Source: Gammaproteobacteria bacterium
Lineage (GTDB): Bacteria; Pseudomonadota; Gammaproteobacteria; Enterobacterales; Kangiellaceae
Length of the DNA: 10,455 nucleotides
Direction of reading: 5' to 3'
NCBI GenBank assembly: GCA_013372875.1
Contig: JABXIW010000249.1
Location: 1 to 10,455, forward strand
In this document: in pieces, positions 1-7,686 of the stretch
How the letters are laid out: the number at the start of each line of letters is the position of its first letter
Position numbering within the stretch: the first letter of the stretch is position 1
Translations under genes and position numbers: made by a program
Notes under the pieces: model-generated
Databases searched by the model: none
Told to the model about the DNA's origin: nothing
Seen by the model: only the letters and a program-made list of their open reading frames with translations

Positions 1-926
1 GTCGTCAATGGTCTGGTGTGCCTGTAATCGCAGCGAACATGGATTCAGTTGGTAGCTTTGAAATGGCTAAAGCACTGGCTGAGCATGGTGTAATGACAGC
101 CGTTCACAAACACTACACAGTGAACGACTGGGCAGACTTCGTAAAATCTGCTGACAACGCAACGCTAAAAAACGTGATGGTGTCTACGGGAACTTCTGAC
201 GCAGATTTCCAAAAAACAAAAGACATCATGGCACTTTCTGACGAGCTCATCTTTATCTGTGTTGATATCGCAAACGGCTACTCAGAGCATTTAGTTGAGT
301 ACGTAGAGCGTGTACGTGCAGAGTTTCCAGACAAAGTGATTTCTGCGGGTAACGTGGTTACTGGTGATATGTGTGAAGAGCTTATTCTTGCTGGCGCAGA
401 CATCGTAAAAGTGGGCATTGGCCCAGGTTCAGTATGTACTACTCGTGTCAAAACGGGTGTGGGTTATCCTCAGCTTTCTGCAATCATTGAGTGTGGTGAT
501 GCGGCGCACGGACTTGGTGGTATGATCATCGGTGACGGCGGTTGTTCATGCGCGGGTGACGTATCAAAAGCGTTTGGCGGCGGTGCAGACTTCGTGATGC
601 TTGGCGGTATGTTAGCGGGTCACGAAGAGTCAGGCGGCGAAATCATAGAGAAAGATGGTGAGACCTTCATGAAGTTCTACGGAATGTCTTCTCAGTCGGC
701 AATGGACAAGCACTCTGGTGGTGTGGCTAAGTACCGTGCCGCTGAAGGTAAAACCGTACTATTGCCATTCCGTGGCAGTGTTCACGGTACGATCTCAGAT
801 ATCCTTGGTGGTGTGCGTTCAACTTGTACCTACGTAGGCGCAGCGAAGCTTAAAGAACTAACGAAGCGTACGACTTTCATCCGCGTACAAGAGCAAGAGA
901 ACAACGTATTCGGTAAAGAGAAGTAA
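1..926 (+). CDS. guaC: GMP reductase, 5' end outside window (host attachment gene)
   Basis: GMP reductase converts GMP to IMP with NADPH in the cytosol, part of purine salvage. The frame is open from base 3 to the TAA at 924-926, giving about 307 residues; the family is about 347 residues, so roughly 40 N-terminal residues lie outside the window. Visible landmarks are the IMPDH/GMPR barrel segment [12 protein letters not shown] near the start, the catalytic-cysteine loop [11 protein letters not shown], the phosphate-binding segment [20 protein letters not shown], and the C-terminal motif [11 protein letters not shown]. The GTG at 18 is internal, not the true start. This is a host gene, not part of the transposon; it appears intact up to its stop and the element begins 20 bp after it. 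Its 3' end carries the target of the transposon-encoded guide RNA (864-895). guaC is a known attachment site for type I-F3 CRISPR-associated transposons. Confidence 0.97.
   Translation, partial: RQWSGVPVIAANMDSVGSFEMAKALAEHGVMTAVHKHYTVNDWADFVKSADNATLKNVMVSTGTSDADFQKTKDIMALSDELIFICVDIANGYSEHLVEYVERVRAEFPDKVISAGNVVTGDMCEELILAGADIVKVGIGPGSVCTTRVKTGVGYPQLSAIIECGDAAHGLGGMIIGDGGCSCAGDVSKAFGGGADFVMLGGMLAGHEESGGEIIEKDGETFMKFYGMSSQSAMDKHSGGVAKYRAAEGKTVLLPFRGSVHGTISDILGGVRSTCTYVGAAKLKELTKRTTFIRVQEQENNVFGKEK
864..895 (+). other. Attachment-site protospacer in guaC matched by the transposon's own guide
   Basis: This 32-nt stretch matches the spacer at 7999-8030 (read on the minus strand) at 26 of 32 positions. 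The mismatches are at spacer positions 3, 6, 9, 18, 21 and 24, each a third codon position of guaC. The two bases 5' of it (862-863) are CG, compatible with the relaxed CN PAM of I-F3 systems. Its PAM-distal edge is 50 bp from the transposon end, the spacing expected for RNA-guided Tn7-like insertion. Confidence 0.93.
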
Positions 927-940
927 TTTAAAACTTCGAA

Positions 941-945
941 TAAAT
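941..945. repeat. Probable 5-bp target-site duplication, proximal copy (TAAAT)
   Basis: Tn7-family insertion duplicates 5 bp of target. TAAAT directly precedes the TGT terminus at 946. The second copy would lie at the distal end, outside the window, so this is inferred from the position of the terminus only. Confidence 0.55.
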
Positions 946-1015
946 TGTTGAAACATCCATAAATTGATATTTACAACCATATATTGATTTTTGGTACAGC
1001 CATAATTTGATATTG
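946..1015. repeat. Transposon right end with three TnsB-type binding repeats
   Basis: The terminus reads TGTTGAAACATCC and is followed by three about 20-bp direct repeats at 953-972, 973-992 and 996-1015. Each follows the pattern ACANCCATAWWTTGATWTT, with CCATA and TTGAT conserved. The first two are exactly abutting and the third follows after 3 bp. Closely packed sites of this kind are typical of the right end of Tn7-like elements and are bound by TnsB. The pattern resembles the ends I recall for the Vibrio cholerae I-F3 element. The tnsA promoter probably overlaps these sites, which would allow TnsB to autoregulate the operon; I did not find a clear -35/-10 pair. Confidence 0.9.
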
Positions 1016-1070
1016 CCTCTTCATGGTCTAAACTTGTGTAAGTTTACGACAAAATCGTGAAGAGGCAATA
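1011..1070. promoter_or_regulatory. Nested inverted repeat covering the tnsA ribosome binding site
   Basis: A perfect 13-bp inverted repeat, TATTGCCTCTTCA at 1011-1023 and its complement TGAAGAGGCAATA at 1058-1070, flanks a second one, TAAACTT at 1029-1035 and AAGTTTA at 1040-1046 with a GTGT loop. The right arm contains the AAGAGG Shine-Dalgarno of tnsA, whose ATG is at 1073. In an RNA starting upstream of 1011 the site would be paired and tnsA translation reduced. It could instead be a protein-binding operator, or both. The left arm overlaps the last TnsB-type repeat. Confidence 0.7.
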
Positions 1071-1072
1071 TT

Positions 1073-1762
1073 ATGTCTGCTCTACCTTCCCTTTCTACAG
1101 CCACCCTACTTGAACTTGAAACTGCGTTTGAAACTCCTGCTCGAAACTTAACTAAATCACGTGGAAAAAACATACACCGTTACGTCAGTGCTAAGATGGG
1201 AAAAAGAGTCACGGTAGAATCATTTTTAGAATGTGCCGCTTGTTATCATTTTGATTTCGAACCTAGTATCGTTCGCTTTTGTTCTCAACCGATAAGATTT
1301 TCATACAGCCTAAATGGTAAGACCCATACTTATGTTCCAGATTTTCTAGTTCAATTTGATACCGGAGAATATAAGCTGTACGAGGTAAAGTCCGACAAGG
1401 AAAGTTCAAACGAGGAGTTTCATTGTGAATGGGAAGCAAAAGTTCAAGGTGCGTTTGACATAGGGTTAGAGCTAGAGCTGGTTGTAGAGGAAGAAATACT
1501 GGATGAGGTCATATTTAACAACCTTAAGCTTTTGCATAGATATGCCTCAAGAGATAACTTGAACGACTTCCATCAAATTCTCCTTACTACTTTGAAACGG
1601 AATGGTACGCAAACAGCAAAGAGTTTAGGGCATCACCTCGGCTTAAATGGAAGAAAAATATTACCATTCCTGTGTGATTTACTCTCTCGAAACCTCCTCC
1701 AGACGAGCTTAGAGACTCCACTATCACTTGAGTCTGAATTTGAATTGGGTTGTTATGCCTAA
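1073..1762 (+). CDS. tnsA: TnsA-like transposase endonuclease subunit
   Basis: TnsA cuts the 5' strands at the transposon ends, so that with TnsB the element is excised and moves by cut-and-paste. The 229-residue product has a restriction-endonuclease-like N-terminal domain. Its landmarks are Glu53 in the segment preceding FEPSIVRFCSQP, Asp90 in YVPDFLV, and the E-x-K pair Glu104/Lys106 in LYEVKSD, which fit the E/D/ExK nuclease core of Tn7 TnsA. The rest, from about residue 150, fits the C-terminal domain (helical, winged-helix-like) that contacts TnsC. The ATG at 1073 is preceded by AAGAGG at good distance, inside the inverted repeat at 1011-1070. The stop overlaps the tnsB start (ATGCCTAA), which suggests translational coupling. 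The gene looks intact, with no missing catalytic residue. Confidence 0.95.
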   Translation: MSALPSLSTATLLELETAFETPARNLTKSRGKNIHRYVSAKMGKRVTVESFLECAACYHFDFEPSIVRFCSQPIRFSYSLNGKTHTYVPDFLVQFDTGEYKLYEVKSDKESSNEEFHCEWEAKVQGAFDIGLELELVVEEEILDEVIFNNLKLLHRYASRDNLNDFHQILLTTLKRNGTQTAKSLGHHLGLNGRKILPFLCDLLSRNLLQTSLETPLSLESEFELGCYA

Positions 1763-3566
1763 GAAATCATTTTCAAGTTTTCATAGGAAGTCAGCACTTC
1801 AGCAAGAAAAACTTGAGCAGAATGATAGGGTCGTTGATTCCAACGATTTCGATGAAGCAATATATCAAGATATATCCGCATTTCCTGAAAATATAGCCAA
1901 TCAGATTACTTTTCGTCTAAGCATTCTTCGTTTTTTAGCTGGTAAGTGCGAAAAAATCACTCCCAAGACAATCGAACCATATCGCGTCGCACTGCAACGG
2001 TTACACGACACAAATATTCCAAGTTCGATATCAATATACAGGTGGTGGTTAGTTTTCAGAGCCTCTGGTTATAACCCGGTTAGTTTAGCTCCTAACTTTA
2101 AAAGTAGAGGAAATAGGGGGGCTAAAGTTTCACCAGTTGTTGATTCGATAATGGAACAAGCAGTTGAAAGAGTTATTTCTGGTCGAAAGATCAATATCAG
2201 CTCGGCACACAGGCGAGTTAAGCGTAAAGTTCGACAATATAACTTAACGCACGGTACAAATTATTCTTATCCTAAATACGAGTCTGTAAGAATACGGGTT
2301 AAAAAGAAAACGCCCTTCGAAGTGTTAGTAGCAAAGAAAGGCGAACGAGTTGCTAAAAGAGAATTCCGCCGGATGGGAAAGAAGATAACAACCTCGGCCG
2401 TATTAGAGCGGGTGGAAATAGACCATACAATGGTTGATATATTTGCGGTACACCCAGTACATCGAGTTACTTTAGGAAGACCTTGGCTCACGCAGTTAGT
2501 AGATTGTTATAGTAAAGCCGTGATTGGTTTTTATTTAGGTTTTGAGCCACCCAGTTACGTATCGGTATCGTTAGCCCTAAAAAATGCAATACAACGCAAA
2601 GATGACTTATTGTCCTCATATGAATCAATTGAAAATGAATGGCTATGTTACGGTATCCCTGACTTGCTCGTAACTGATAATGGTAAAGAATTCTTGTCTA
2701 AAGCCTTTGATAAAGCATGTGAGTCACTGTTGATCAATGTTCATCAAAACAGAGTCGAAGTGCCTGACCATAAGCCTGATGTCGAACGTAAATACGGGAC
2801 GATCAATACTTCTCTATTAGACGATTTACCAGGGAAAGCTTTTAGTCAATACCTTCAGAGAGAGGGTTATGATTCAGTGGGTGAAGCTACTCTTACACTA
2901 GATGAAATTCAAGAAATTTACTTGATTTGGTTAGTAGATATTTATCATAAAGGCTCTAACCAGAGAGGCACTAATTGTCCGAATATCGCTTGGCGAAATG
3001 GGTGTCAAGAATGGGAGCCTGAAGAGTTTTCTGGATCTAAAGATGAGTTGGACTTTAAATTCGCTATTGTTGATAGCAAACAACTAACCAAAGCAGGTGT
3101 AACCGTTTATAAAGGGCTGACATACAGCAGTGAACGTTTAGCTGGGTATAGGGGTAAAAAAGGGAATCATAAAGTGCAGTTCAAATATAATCCAGAGTGT
3201 ATGGCAGTCATTTGGGTGTTAGATGAAGATGTGAACGAATACTTTACGGTTAATGCTATAGATTATGAATATGCTAGTAGAGTCTCTCTGTGGCAGCATA
3301 AATACAATATGAAATATCTAGCAGAATTAAATTCAGCAGAATATGACGAAGATAAGGAAATCGATGCAGAGATCAAAATTGAAGAAATTGCTGACCGTTC
3401 AATTCTTGAAACAAAGAAAATTAGATCTCGTAGGCGTGGAGCTAGGCATCAAGAAAATAGCGCAAGAGCAAAGAGCATCAGCAATACTAAGCTTGTCCCA
3501 CCCCAGAAAGACGAAGAAGAAATTGTAATTGTAGATAATGAAGATTGGGATATTGATTATGTTTGA
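1755..3566 (+). CDS. tnsB: TnsB-like DDE transposase
   Basis: TnsB binds the repeats at the transposon ends and performs 3'-strand cleavage and joining. Starting at ATG 1755, which overlaps the tnsA stop by 8 bp, the product is 603 residues, MPKKSFSSF onward. An upstream TTG at 1728 is also in frame but lies deep inside tnsA and is less likely. The N-terminal half is basic and helical, suited to DNA binding (for example RRVKRKVRQYN). The integrase core shows Asp223 in VEIDHTMVD, Asp308 in LLVTDNGKEF and Glu344 in KPDVERKYG, a complete DDE set with 35 residues between the second Asp and the Glu, as in the retroviral-integrase superfamily. The acidic and basic C-terminal tail, with RSRRRGARH followed by DEEEIVIVDNEDWDIDYV, is the part expected to contact TnsC. 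The gene appears intact. Confidence 0.96.
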   Translation: MPKKSFSSFHRKSALQQEKLEQNDRVVDSNDFDEAIYQDISAFPENIANQITFRLSILRFLAGKCEKITPKTIEPYRVALQRLHDTNIPSSISIYRWWLVFRASGYNPVSLAPNFKSRGNRGAKVSPVVDSIMEQAVERVISGRKINISSAHRRVKRKVRQYNLTHGTNYSYPKYESVRIRVKKKTPFEVLVAKKGERVAKREFRRMGKKITTSAVLERVEIDHTMVDIFAVHPVHRVTLGRPWLTQLVDCYSKAVIGFYLGFEPPSYVSVSLALKNAIQRKDDLLSSYESIENEWLCYGIPDLLVTDNGKEFLSKAFDKACESLLINVHQNRVEVPDHKPDVERKYGTINTSLLDDLPGKAFSQYLQREGYDSVGEATLTLDEIQEIYLIWLVDIYHKGSNQRGTNCPNIAWRNGCQEWEPEEFSGSKDELDFKFAIVDSKQLTKAGVTVYKGLTYSSERLAGYRGKKGNHKVQFKYNPECMAVIWVLDEDVNEYFTVNAIDYEYASRVSLWQHKYNMKYLAELNSAEYDEDKEIDAEIKIEEIADRSILETKKIRSRRRGARHQENSARAKSISNTKLVPPQKDEEEIVIVDNEDWDIDYV

Positions 3567-3577
3567 GAAATCAATAG

Positions 3578-4570
3578 ATGAATGAAACTCGAGAGGCGCG
3601 CATCTCAAAAGCCAAAAGAGCATTTGTATCAACGCCGAGTGTTACGAAAAATTTGAGCTACATGGATAGATGTAGGGATTTGTCAGATTTTGAATCCGAG
3701 CCAACTTGTATGATGGTCTTTGGTGCATCAGGAGTAGGCAAGACGACGGTTATCAAAAAATATTTAAGTCAAAATAATCGGGACTCTAAAGTGCGAGGAG
3801 ATGTAGTTCCTGTTCTGCATATCGAGTTACCAGACAATGCGAAGCCTGTTGATGCAGCAAGAGAGTTGTTGCTTGAAATGGGTGACCCCTTAGCGCTTTA
3901 TGATACCGATCTGGCGAGATTGACGCAAAAGCTGACTGACTTGATACCTTTGGTTGGTGTTAAGTTGATCATTATTGATGAATTTCAGCACTTAGTTGAA
4001 GAGAGGTCAAATCGCATTCTTACACAAGTAGGCAATTGGCTCAAAATGATACTCAATAGAACGAAGTGCCCAATTGTTCTTTTTGGCATGCCGTACTCAA
4101 AGGTTGTATTAAAAGCTAATTCACAATTACACGGACGGTTCTCAATCCAATTTGAATTGCGACCGTTCATTTATCAAGAAGGTGAGGGTGTATTTAAAAA
4201 CTTTCTGTGGAATCTCGATAAGGCGCTACCATTTGAGAAAGAGATTGGTCTTGCCAATGATGACCTGCAAAAAAAGCTCTACGCTTTCTCCCAAGGAAAT
4301 ATGCGGTCATTGAGAAACCTTATTTATCATGCATCAGTAGAAGCAATTGATAACAATCATGACACTATTACCATAAAGGATTTTGTTTTCGCAGCAAAAT
4401 TAACGAGTGGTGACAAGTTAAGCTCATGGATAAATCCATTTGAAAAAGGCGCCAAAGTTACTGAGCAGATGTTGCGCCCTCCACCAAAAGATATTGGATG
4501 GGAGGACTACCTTAGGTGCAAAAAAACAAAGTCAAACAGAAAAGGGAACAGTGGTAATATGTTTGGGTAG
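3578..4570 (+). CDS. tnsC: TnsC-like AAA+ ATPase, transposition regulator
   Basis: TnsC links the target selector (TniQ-Cascade) to the TnsAB transposase through ATP-dependent assembly on DNA. The 330-residue product carries Walker A GASGVGKTT at residues 49-57, Walker B LIIIDE at 130-135, followed by FQHL, and a C-terminal helical lid region from about 230 (NMRSLRNLIYHAS). The length matches the compact TnsC of I-F3 elements and is much shorter than the about 555 residues of Tn7 TnsC. It starts 11 bp after the tnsB stop, in the same operon; ATG 3582 in another frame is ignored. No strong Shine-Dalgarno is visible, so translation may depend on tnsB. The gene appears intact. Confidence 0.95.
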   Translation: MNETREARISKAKRAFVSTPSVTKNLSYMDRCRDLSDFESEPTCMMVFGASGVGKTTVIKKYLSQNNRDSKVRGDVVPVLHIELPDNAKPVDAARELLLEMGDPLALYDTDLARLTQKLTDLIPLVGVKLIIIDEFQHLVEERSNRILTQVGNWLKMILNRTKCPIVLFGMPYSKVVLKANSQLHGRFSIQFELRPFIYQEGEGVFKNFLWNLDKALPFEKEIGLANDDLQKKLYAFSQGNMRSLRNLIYHASVEAIDNNHDTITIKDFVFAAKLTSGDKLSSWINPFEKGAKVTEQMLRPPPKDIGWEDYLRCKKTKSNRKGNSGNMFG

Positions 4571-4594
4571 TACAGAGGAGTCGTCTTTACAACT

Positions 4595-4768
4595 ATGAAC
4601 ACTCAAAGAACGAAAATGTGCAAAAATTGCCATTTCAGAGGGAACATAAAGTTAGACATGTTTTTTACGTTGCCATTTACAATTGCTTGTTCTGGCTGTT
4701 TATCGCGGATACACAATGATTTACTGGATTCCTTCTGCTGTCACGCAACCTCTTCATTTATGGGCTAA
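4595..4768 (+). CDS. Small putative zinc-ribbon protein
   Basis: A 57-residue frame starts MNTQRTKMCKNC and ends at TAA 4766-4768. It has two CxxC knuckles, CKNC at residues 9-12 and CSGC at 32-35, separated by about 20 residues with a hydrophobic stretch (MFFTLPFTIA), the layout of a small zinc ribbon. An AGGAG lies about 14 bp before the ATG, which is further than ideal. It begins 24 bp after tnsC and may be the last member of the tns operon. Its last 53 bp overlap the next frame, so it could instead be the broken 5' part of a larger gene. The function is unknown; TniQ/TnsD proteins do carry zinc-binding motifs, but nothing else here supports that family. Confidence 0.4.
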   Translation: MNTQRTKMCKNCHFRGNIKLDMFFTLPFTIACSGCLSRIHNDLLDSFCCHATSSFMG

Positions 4769-5421
4769 ACAAGATCCTCATGTTCCTCTGCATTGCCAGG
4801 TGAATGATTGGAATGGCGCATTTTATCCAGATTTTGAGTTATTGCTAGAAAAGCAACTAGGAATAACATGCCTATCCTTACAGCTGGATGGTTCAAATTT
4901 CGAACAGTGCATCGATGCTATCTATCGCCACGTTCTTAAAGATGAAAGAACAATTTTAGACTTCATACATACCCAAAATGAGTTTCGTCGAGAGCTTTTT
5001 TTAAGTCAACTCGAAAGCTTGGGAAAGATAGATATTGGGCTTTATGACTGTGCTGATCTACTCTCCCTGCTTGATGAAGAGTTGTTTCTCTGCTTTCGCT
5101 TAAATGGAGCTGTGCCTGATGTCTTGCTGTTCTGGTTAGACTACATCTCCAAAAAAGCACAAATAAGACCGTTACTTCTCACAAATGATAGAACTAAATG
5201 CCTTGGTAGGTTAAAGGGAGCTGTGAAAGTTGCGTTACCAGATATTGCCAAGAGTGAGATTCTGTCAACTAGTCTCAACTCTTGTTCAGTCTTTAACAGG
5301 GCTAACCGTTGAAAAAGCTGCTTTGGAAGATTTGCTATGGATGAGTGGCTCATTGGAAGAATTTTTACATACTGTACAACAGAAAGCTATTCGGGGTACT
5401 CTCATTCAAATGAAGCAATAA
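4716..5421 (+). pseudogene. Unrecognised protein gene, probably frameshifted near its 3' end
   Basis: An open frame from ATG 4716 to 5312 gives 198 residues, MIYWIPSAVTQPLHLWAK onward, soluble and leucine-rich, with no motif I recognise. It ends abruptly in NSCSVFNRANR. In the neighbouring frame, coding-like sequence continues from about 5260 to TAA 5419-5421, including STLVQSLTGLTVEKAALEDL and GSLEEFLHTVQQKAIRG, which reads as natural amphipathic helices. One frameshift between about 5240 and 5310 would join them into a product of about 235 residues. The gene follows tnsC on the same strand and was probably in that operon. It may be inactive, a sequencing error, or two overlapping genes. It could be a decayed target-selection protein, but no TniQ signature is visible. 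Confidence 0.45.
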
Positions 5422-5719
5422 ATCTATCAGTCTTTAGATGGAAATTTCACTAGATACTACTGTTGATTCACAATTAGAAAATTCGTTCTTAGCTGAGCAG
5501 CACTGAAAGTAGTCAGCATCGAGTGAAATCATTAAGCTAGAAGCTATTCAGATGTACATATTAAAGAGATAAGCCATATCCAAGTTGGTCTTTCACTCCG
5601 AATTATATGCAGAATTTGGGAATTCGCCCCATGAGACCACGGGGCGACATAGCTACTGTTTGAAGTTCCAAGGTCAGAGTACACCGGTATCAGGCTCTGT
5701 CTCCGCGAAGCAAACTGCA
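5422..5719. other. About 300 bp without a convincing gene; possible decayed coding remnants
   Basis: The plus strand in one frame shows short coding-like pieces broken by stops: from ATG 5438, EISLDTTVDSQLENSFLAEQ; then SSEIIKLEAIQMYILKR; and from about 5585, VFHSELYAEFGNSPHE onward, running into the helicase 3' end. This could be a degraded gene. A GC-rich 7-bp stem, TCGCCCC at 5624-5630 and GGGGCGA at 5641-5647, has no T-run on either side, so it is not a standard intrinsic terminator, though it lies between the rightward tns transcript and the leftward helicase transcript. Confidence 0.35.
5624..5647. repeat. GC-rich inverted repeat between convergent genes
   Basis: A 7-bp perfect stem (TCGCCCC / GGGGCGA) flanks a 10-nt loop at 5631-5640. 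It stands out against the AT-rich surroundings and sits between converging transcription units. Without a U-tract its terminator role is uncertain; it may also be a scar or protein site. Confidence 0.4.
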
Positions 5720-7108
5720 TCAAAGATATTGGAAGGCTTCAATGACTCGTTGTTTAAAGCTTGTCAGTGATAGGTCTGCGATTCTAGCAGGGTTGCTTTC
5801 CGATTCTATACTACCACTCTGATCAATTCGTCTAGAGAAATTGATGGAGAGAGCATCGGTATTGCCTCCATGCTCCCCAAGAGAGAGGTTTGAATTCGTT
5901 GCTATCTGTTCTAGTGCTTGGTTTGTTTTTTTCTGAGGCCTCTTTAAGTACCGACAGCTATCCGGAATATCTCGTTCAACCTCTTCTGCAAATTCGATGA
6001 GTTTTGGAGCGGCAAATGTATAGAGCCATGCTTCTTGGTTCGGGCATGAAGTCATACGGAGTATACGGCCAAGGATTTGTCGAAAGTAGAGTTCGGTCTT
6101 TATGTTGCTTAGGTGGCAGCATACTTGAAGTCTCGGTATATCAGTGCCCTCGCTGACCATACCAACACTGACAATCCACTCGGTGTAGCCAGTTCTAAAT
6201 TGTTCGATTCTGTCCTGAGAGTCATCATTTTTATATGTGACTATCGTGGTTGTTTGATTAAATGTATTTTTGAGTAGCGAAGCTATTTCTATGGCATGAT
6301 TGACAGATGTAGCTACGATTAAGCCTCCGGCATATGGTGATTGGCTTCGAATCTTCTTCAAGCGAGTTACGGCTGTTTCCAAAATATGAATTAAAGCAGG
6401 TTTGTGGTTGAGAATAGTAGAGTAGTTAACTTCACTTTCACATATTAGCTCATTGAAAGAGTTAAATGATTCAATATTATTATCTATCTTAATCGTGGAT
6501 TTATCACAATCGATTAGCGTAACCGTTGGTTTACGGCAAACGCCGTCTTGGATAGCCTGTGCTAGTGAGTATTGATAATTACATACAATCGCCCCCTCAG
6601 GGTCGCTGTATGACGAGAGCACAACGGGTGTCAAATTTGAACGCCAAGGTGTACCAGTTAAAGCGAGTGTATAAGTGGCTACTTTCTGAATCTTGCATAG
6701 AATCAGTTGGCCCCAGACATTGCAGTTCTCGTTATTATCACCACCACAGTGATGTATTTCATCAAAAACACAAAGTACACGATACTTTAAAAGCCTATTC
6801 CAGAACTTGTCATCTAGGTGTGTTATTGATTGGTAAGTGATAGATGTACCTAGAGAGCCAAACTTTCCATCCATTTCATTTTCTAGTGTTTTGGAAAAAC
6901 TACTCTGTATACTCGATGAAACACTCTTTGATGGAGAGAAGCAGATGACGAAATCGATCATAGAGAGATCAAACAAGCGCTTTGCCAAATTTGCTGCCAT
7001 AAATGTTTTTCCTGCACCAGGTGTTGCTTGCGCTAAATAATGTTTGTTTCCCCCTGTGTAGTGTGCCATTGCATCACTTATACATTCTGACTGCCAACGC
7101 CTTAGCAT
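5720..7108 (-). CDS. SF2 DEAD/DEAH-type helicase (RadD/type III Res-like), cargo
   Basis: This is an ATP-dependent nucleic-acid helicase or translocase of superfamily 2. From ATG at 7108 the product is 462 residues: LRRWQSECI at the start (Q-motif-like), Walker A ATPGAGKT at 28-35, the DEIHH motif II at 116-120, LTGTP motif III at 150-154, a domain-2 segment GGLIVATSVNHA, motif V SEGTDIP, and motif VI QILGRILR at 344-351. I chose 7108 over the in-frame ATG at 7159 because it has AGGA at proper distance and overlaps the upstream stop as ATGCTAA, a coupling arrangement; the first 17 residues of the longer form lie inside the previous gene. No nuclease domain is visible. It is co-transcribed with the wHTH/coiled-coil gene and lies inside the transposon as cargo. 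A role in phage or plasmid defence is inferred, not shown. Radical alternatives are recombination or repair. Confidence 0.88.
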   Translation of the reverse strand: MLRRWQSECISDAMAHYTGGNKHYLAQATPGAGKTFMAANLAKRLFDLSMIDFVICFSPSKSVSSSIQSSFSKTLENEMDGKFGSLGTSITYQSITHLDDKFWNRLLKYRVLCVFDEIHHCGGDNNENCNVWGQLILCKIQKVATYTLALTGTPWRSNLTPVVLSSYSDPEGAIVCNYQYSLAQAIQDGVCRKPTVTLIDCDKSTIKIDNNIESFNSFNELICESEVNYSTILNHKPALIHILETAVTRLKKIRSQSPYAGGLIVATSVNHAIEIASLLKNTFNQTTTIVTYKNDDSQDRIEQFRTGYTEWIVSVGMVSEGTDIPRLQVCCHLSNIKTELYFRQILGRILRMTSCPNQEAWLYTFAAPKLIEFAEEVERDIPDSCRYLKRPQKKTNQALEQIATNSNLSLGEHGGNTDALSINFSRRIDQSGSIESESNPARIADLSLTSFKQRVIEAFQYL

Positions 7109-7659
7109 TCTTTGTTTCCTGCAATATTTTGGTTGATTAGAGATATAGTGTTTGTCCACACATTCAATCGAGCCATTAGTTTTGCTGACTTTTTAGTTGC
7201 TTCTTGATAGATCGGTTGAATGAATGATTGCAAAGAGTTGAAGCGTTTCATAAGGGCCTGATATTCTTCAATTTCAGCAAGAACTACCGTAAGCTCAGCA
7301 GTTATACCTTGCCTTTCAGTTTCTAATTGAACTTTTGCATCATCCCATTCAGTGGTCTTCAATATTTGCTTTCTTACTTTGAGTGTTTTGCGTTTAGGGA
7401 CGATTTTGAAGTGTATTGAGTCGAAATTATCGGACTTTGTAAACGTTCTGTTTCGACCTTCGCCACTTGCTTGTAATACGCCTAAGGAAAGAAGCCGTTC
7501 TAATGAACGAGCTACAAAAAGTCGTGCAACGCTATTGTTTTCGTATTGATTAGACTCTTTCTGAATCATGTTTCTAATGTCTATGATGCTGAACTTATTC
7601 GAGTCACATCGGTTTAATGCATCGAAGATATCTTGATTGACTTTGATTTTTGAACTCAT
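7102..7659 (-). CDS. Winged-helix plus coiled-coil protein, partner of the helicase
   Basis: This 185-residue protein is not one I recognise. Residues 1-80 look like a winged helix: helices around DIFDALNRC and IIDIRNMIQ, a recognition-helix-like VARSLERLLSLGVLQASG, and a wing GEGRNRTFTKSD. Residues about 100-170 are rich in Glu, Leu and Lys, and predicted as coiled coil (DDAKVQLETERQGITAELTV, then YQALMKRF). It is the first gene of a two-gene operon, its stop overlapping the helicase start, so the two products probably act together, for instance as a DNA-binding specificity or dimerisation subunit for the helicase. Its start is 29 bp downstream of a near-consensus promoter embedded in a putative Xre operator (7687-7717). 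No clear Shine-Dalgarno is seen before the ATG. Confidence 0.7.
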   Translation of the reverse strand: MSSKIKVNQDIFDALNRCDSNKFSIIDIRNMIQKESNQYENNSVARLFVARSLERLLSLGVLQASGEGRNRTFTKSDNFDSIHFKIVPKRKTLKVRKQILKTTEWDDAKVQLETERQGITAELTVVLAEIEEYQALMKRFNSLQSFIQPIYQEATKKSAKLMARLNVWTNTISLINQNIAGNKEC

Positions 7660-7686
7660 TGTTGAATCTATTTTGTGAATTTTTGC

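Noticed and set aside
18..20. GTG at 18 as guaC start
   Set aside because: The frame is open upstream to the window edge with family-like residues RQWSG; the true start is outside the window.
1728..1754. TTG at 1728 as the tnsB start
   Set aside because: It would overlap tnsA by 35 bp without a ribosome binding site; ATG 1755 gives the usual short stop/start overlap.
5624..5647. Intrinsic terminator for tns or helicase transcripts
   Set aside because: Good stem but no T-run on either strand.
5585..5770. Small plus-strand frame starting with TTG
   Set aside because: No ribosome binding site, overlaps the helicase 3' end antisense, and is preceded in frame by stops; treated only as a possible remnant.
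7109..7159. ATG at 7159 as the helicase start
   Set aside because: The extra 17 residues lie inside the upstream gene and are unlike the family; ATG 7108 has AGGA and a stop/start overlap.
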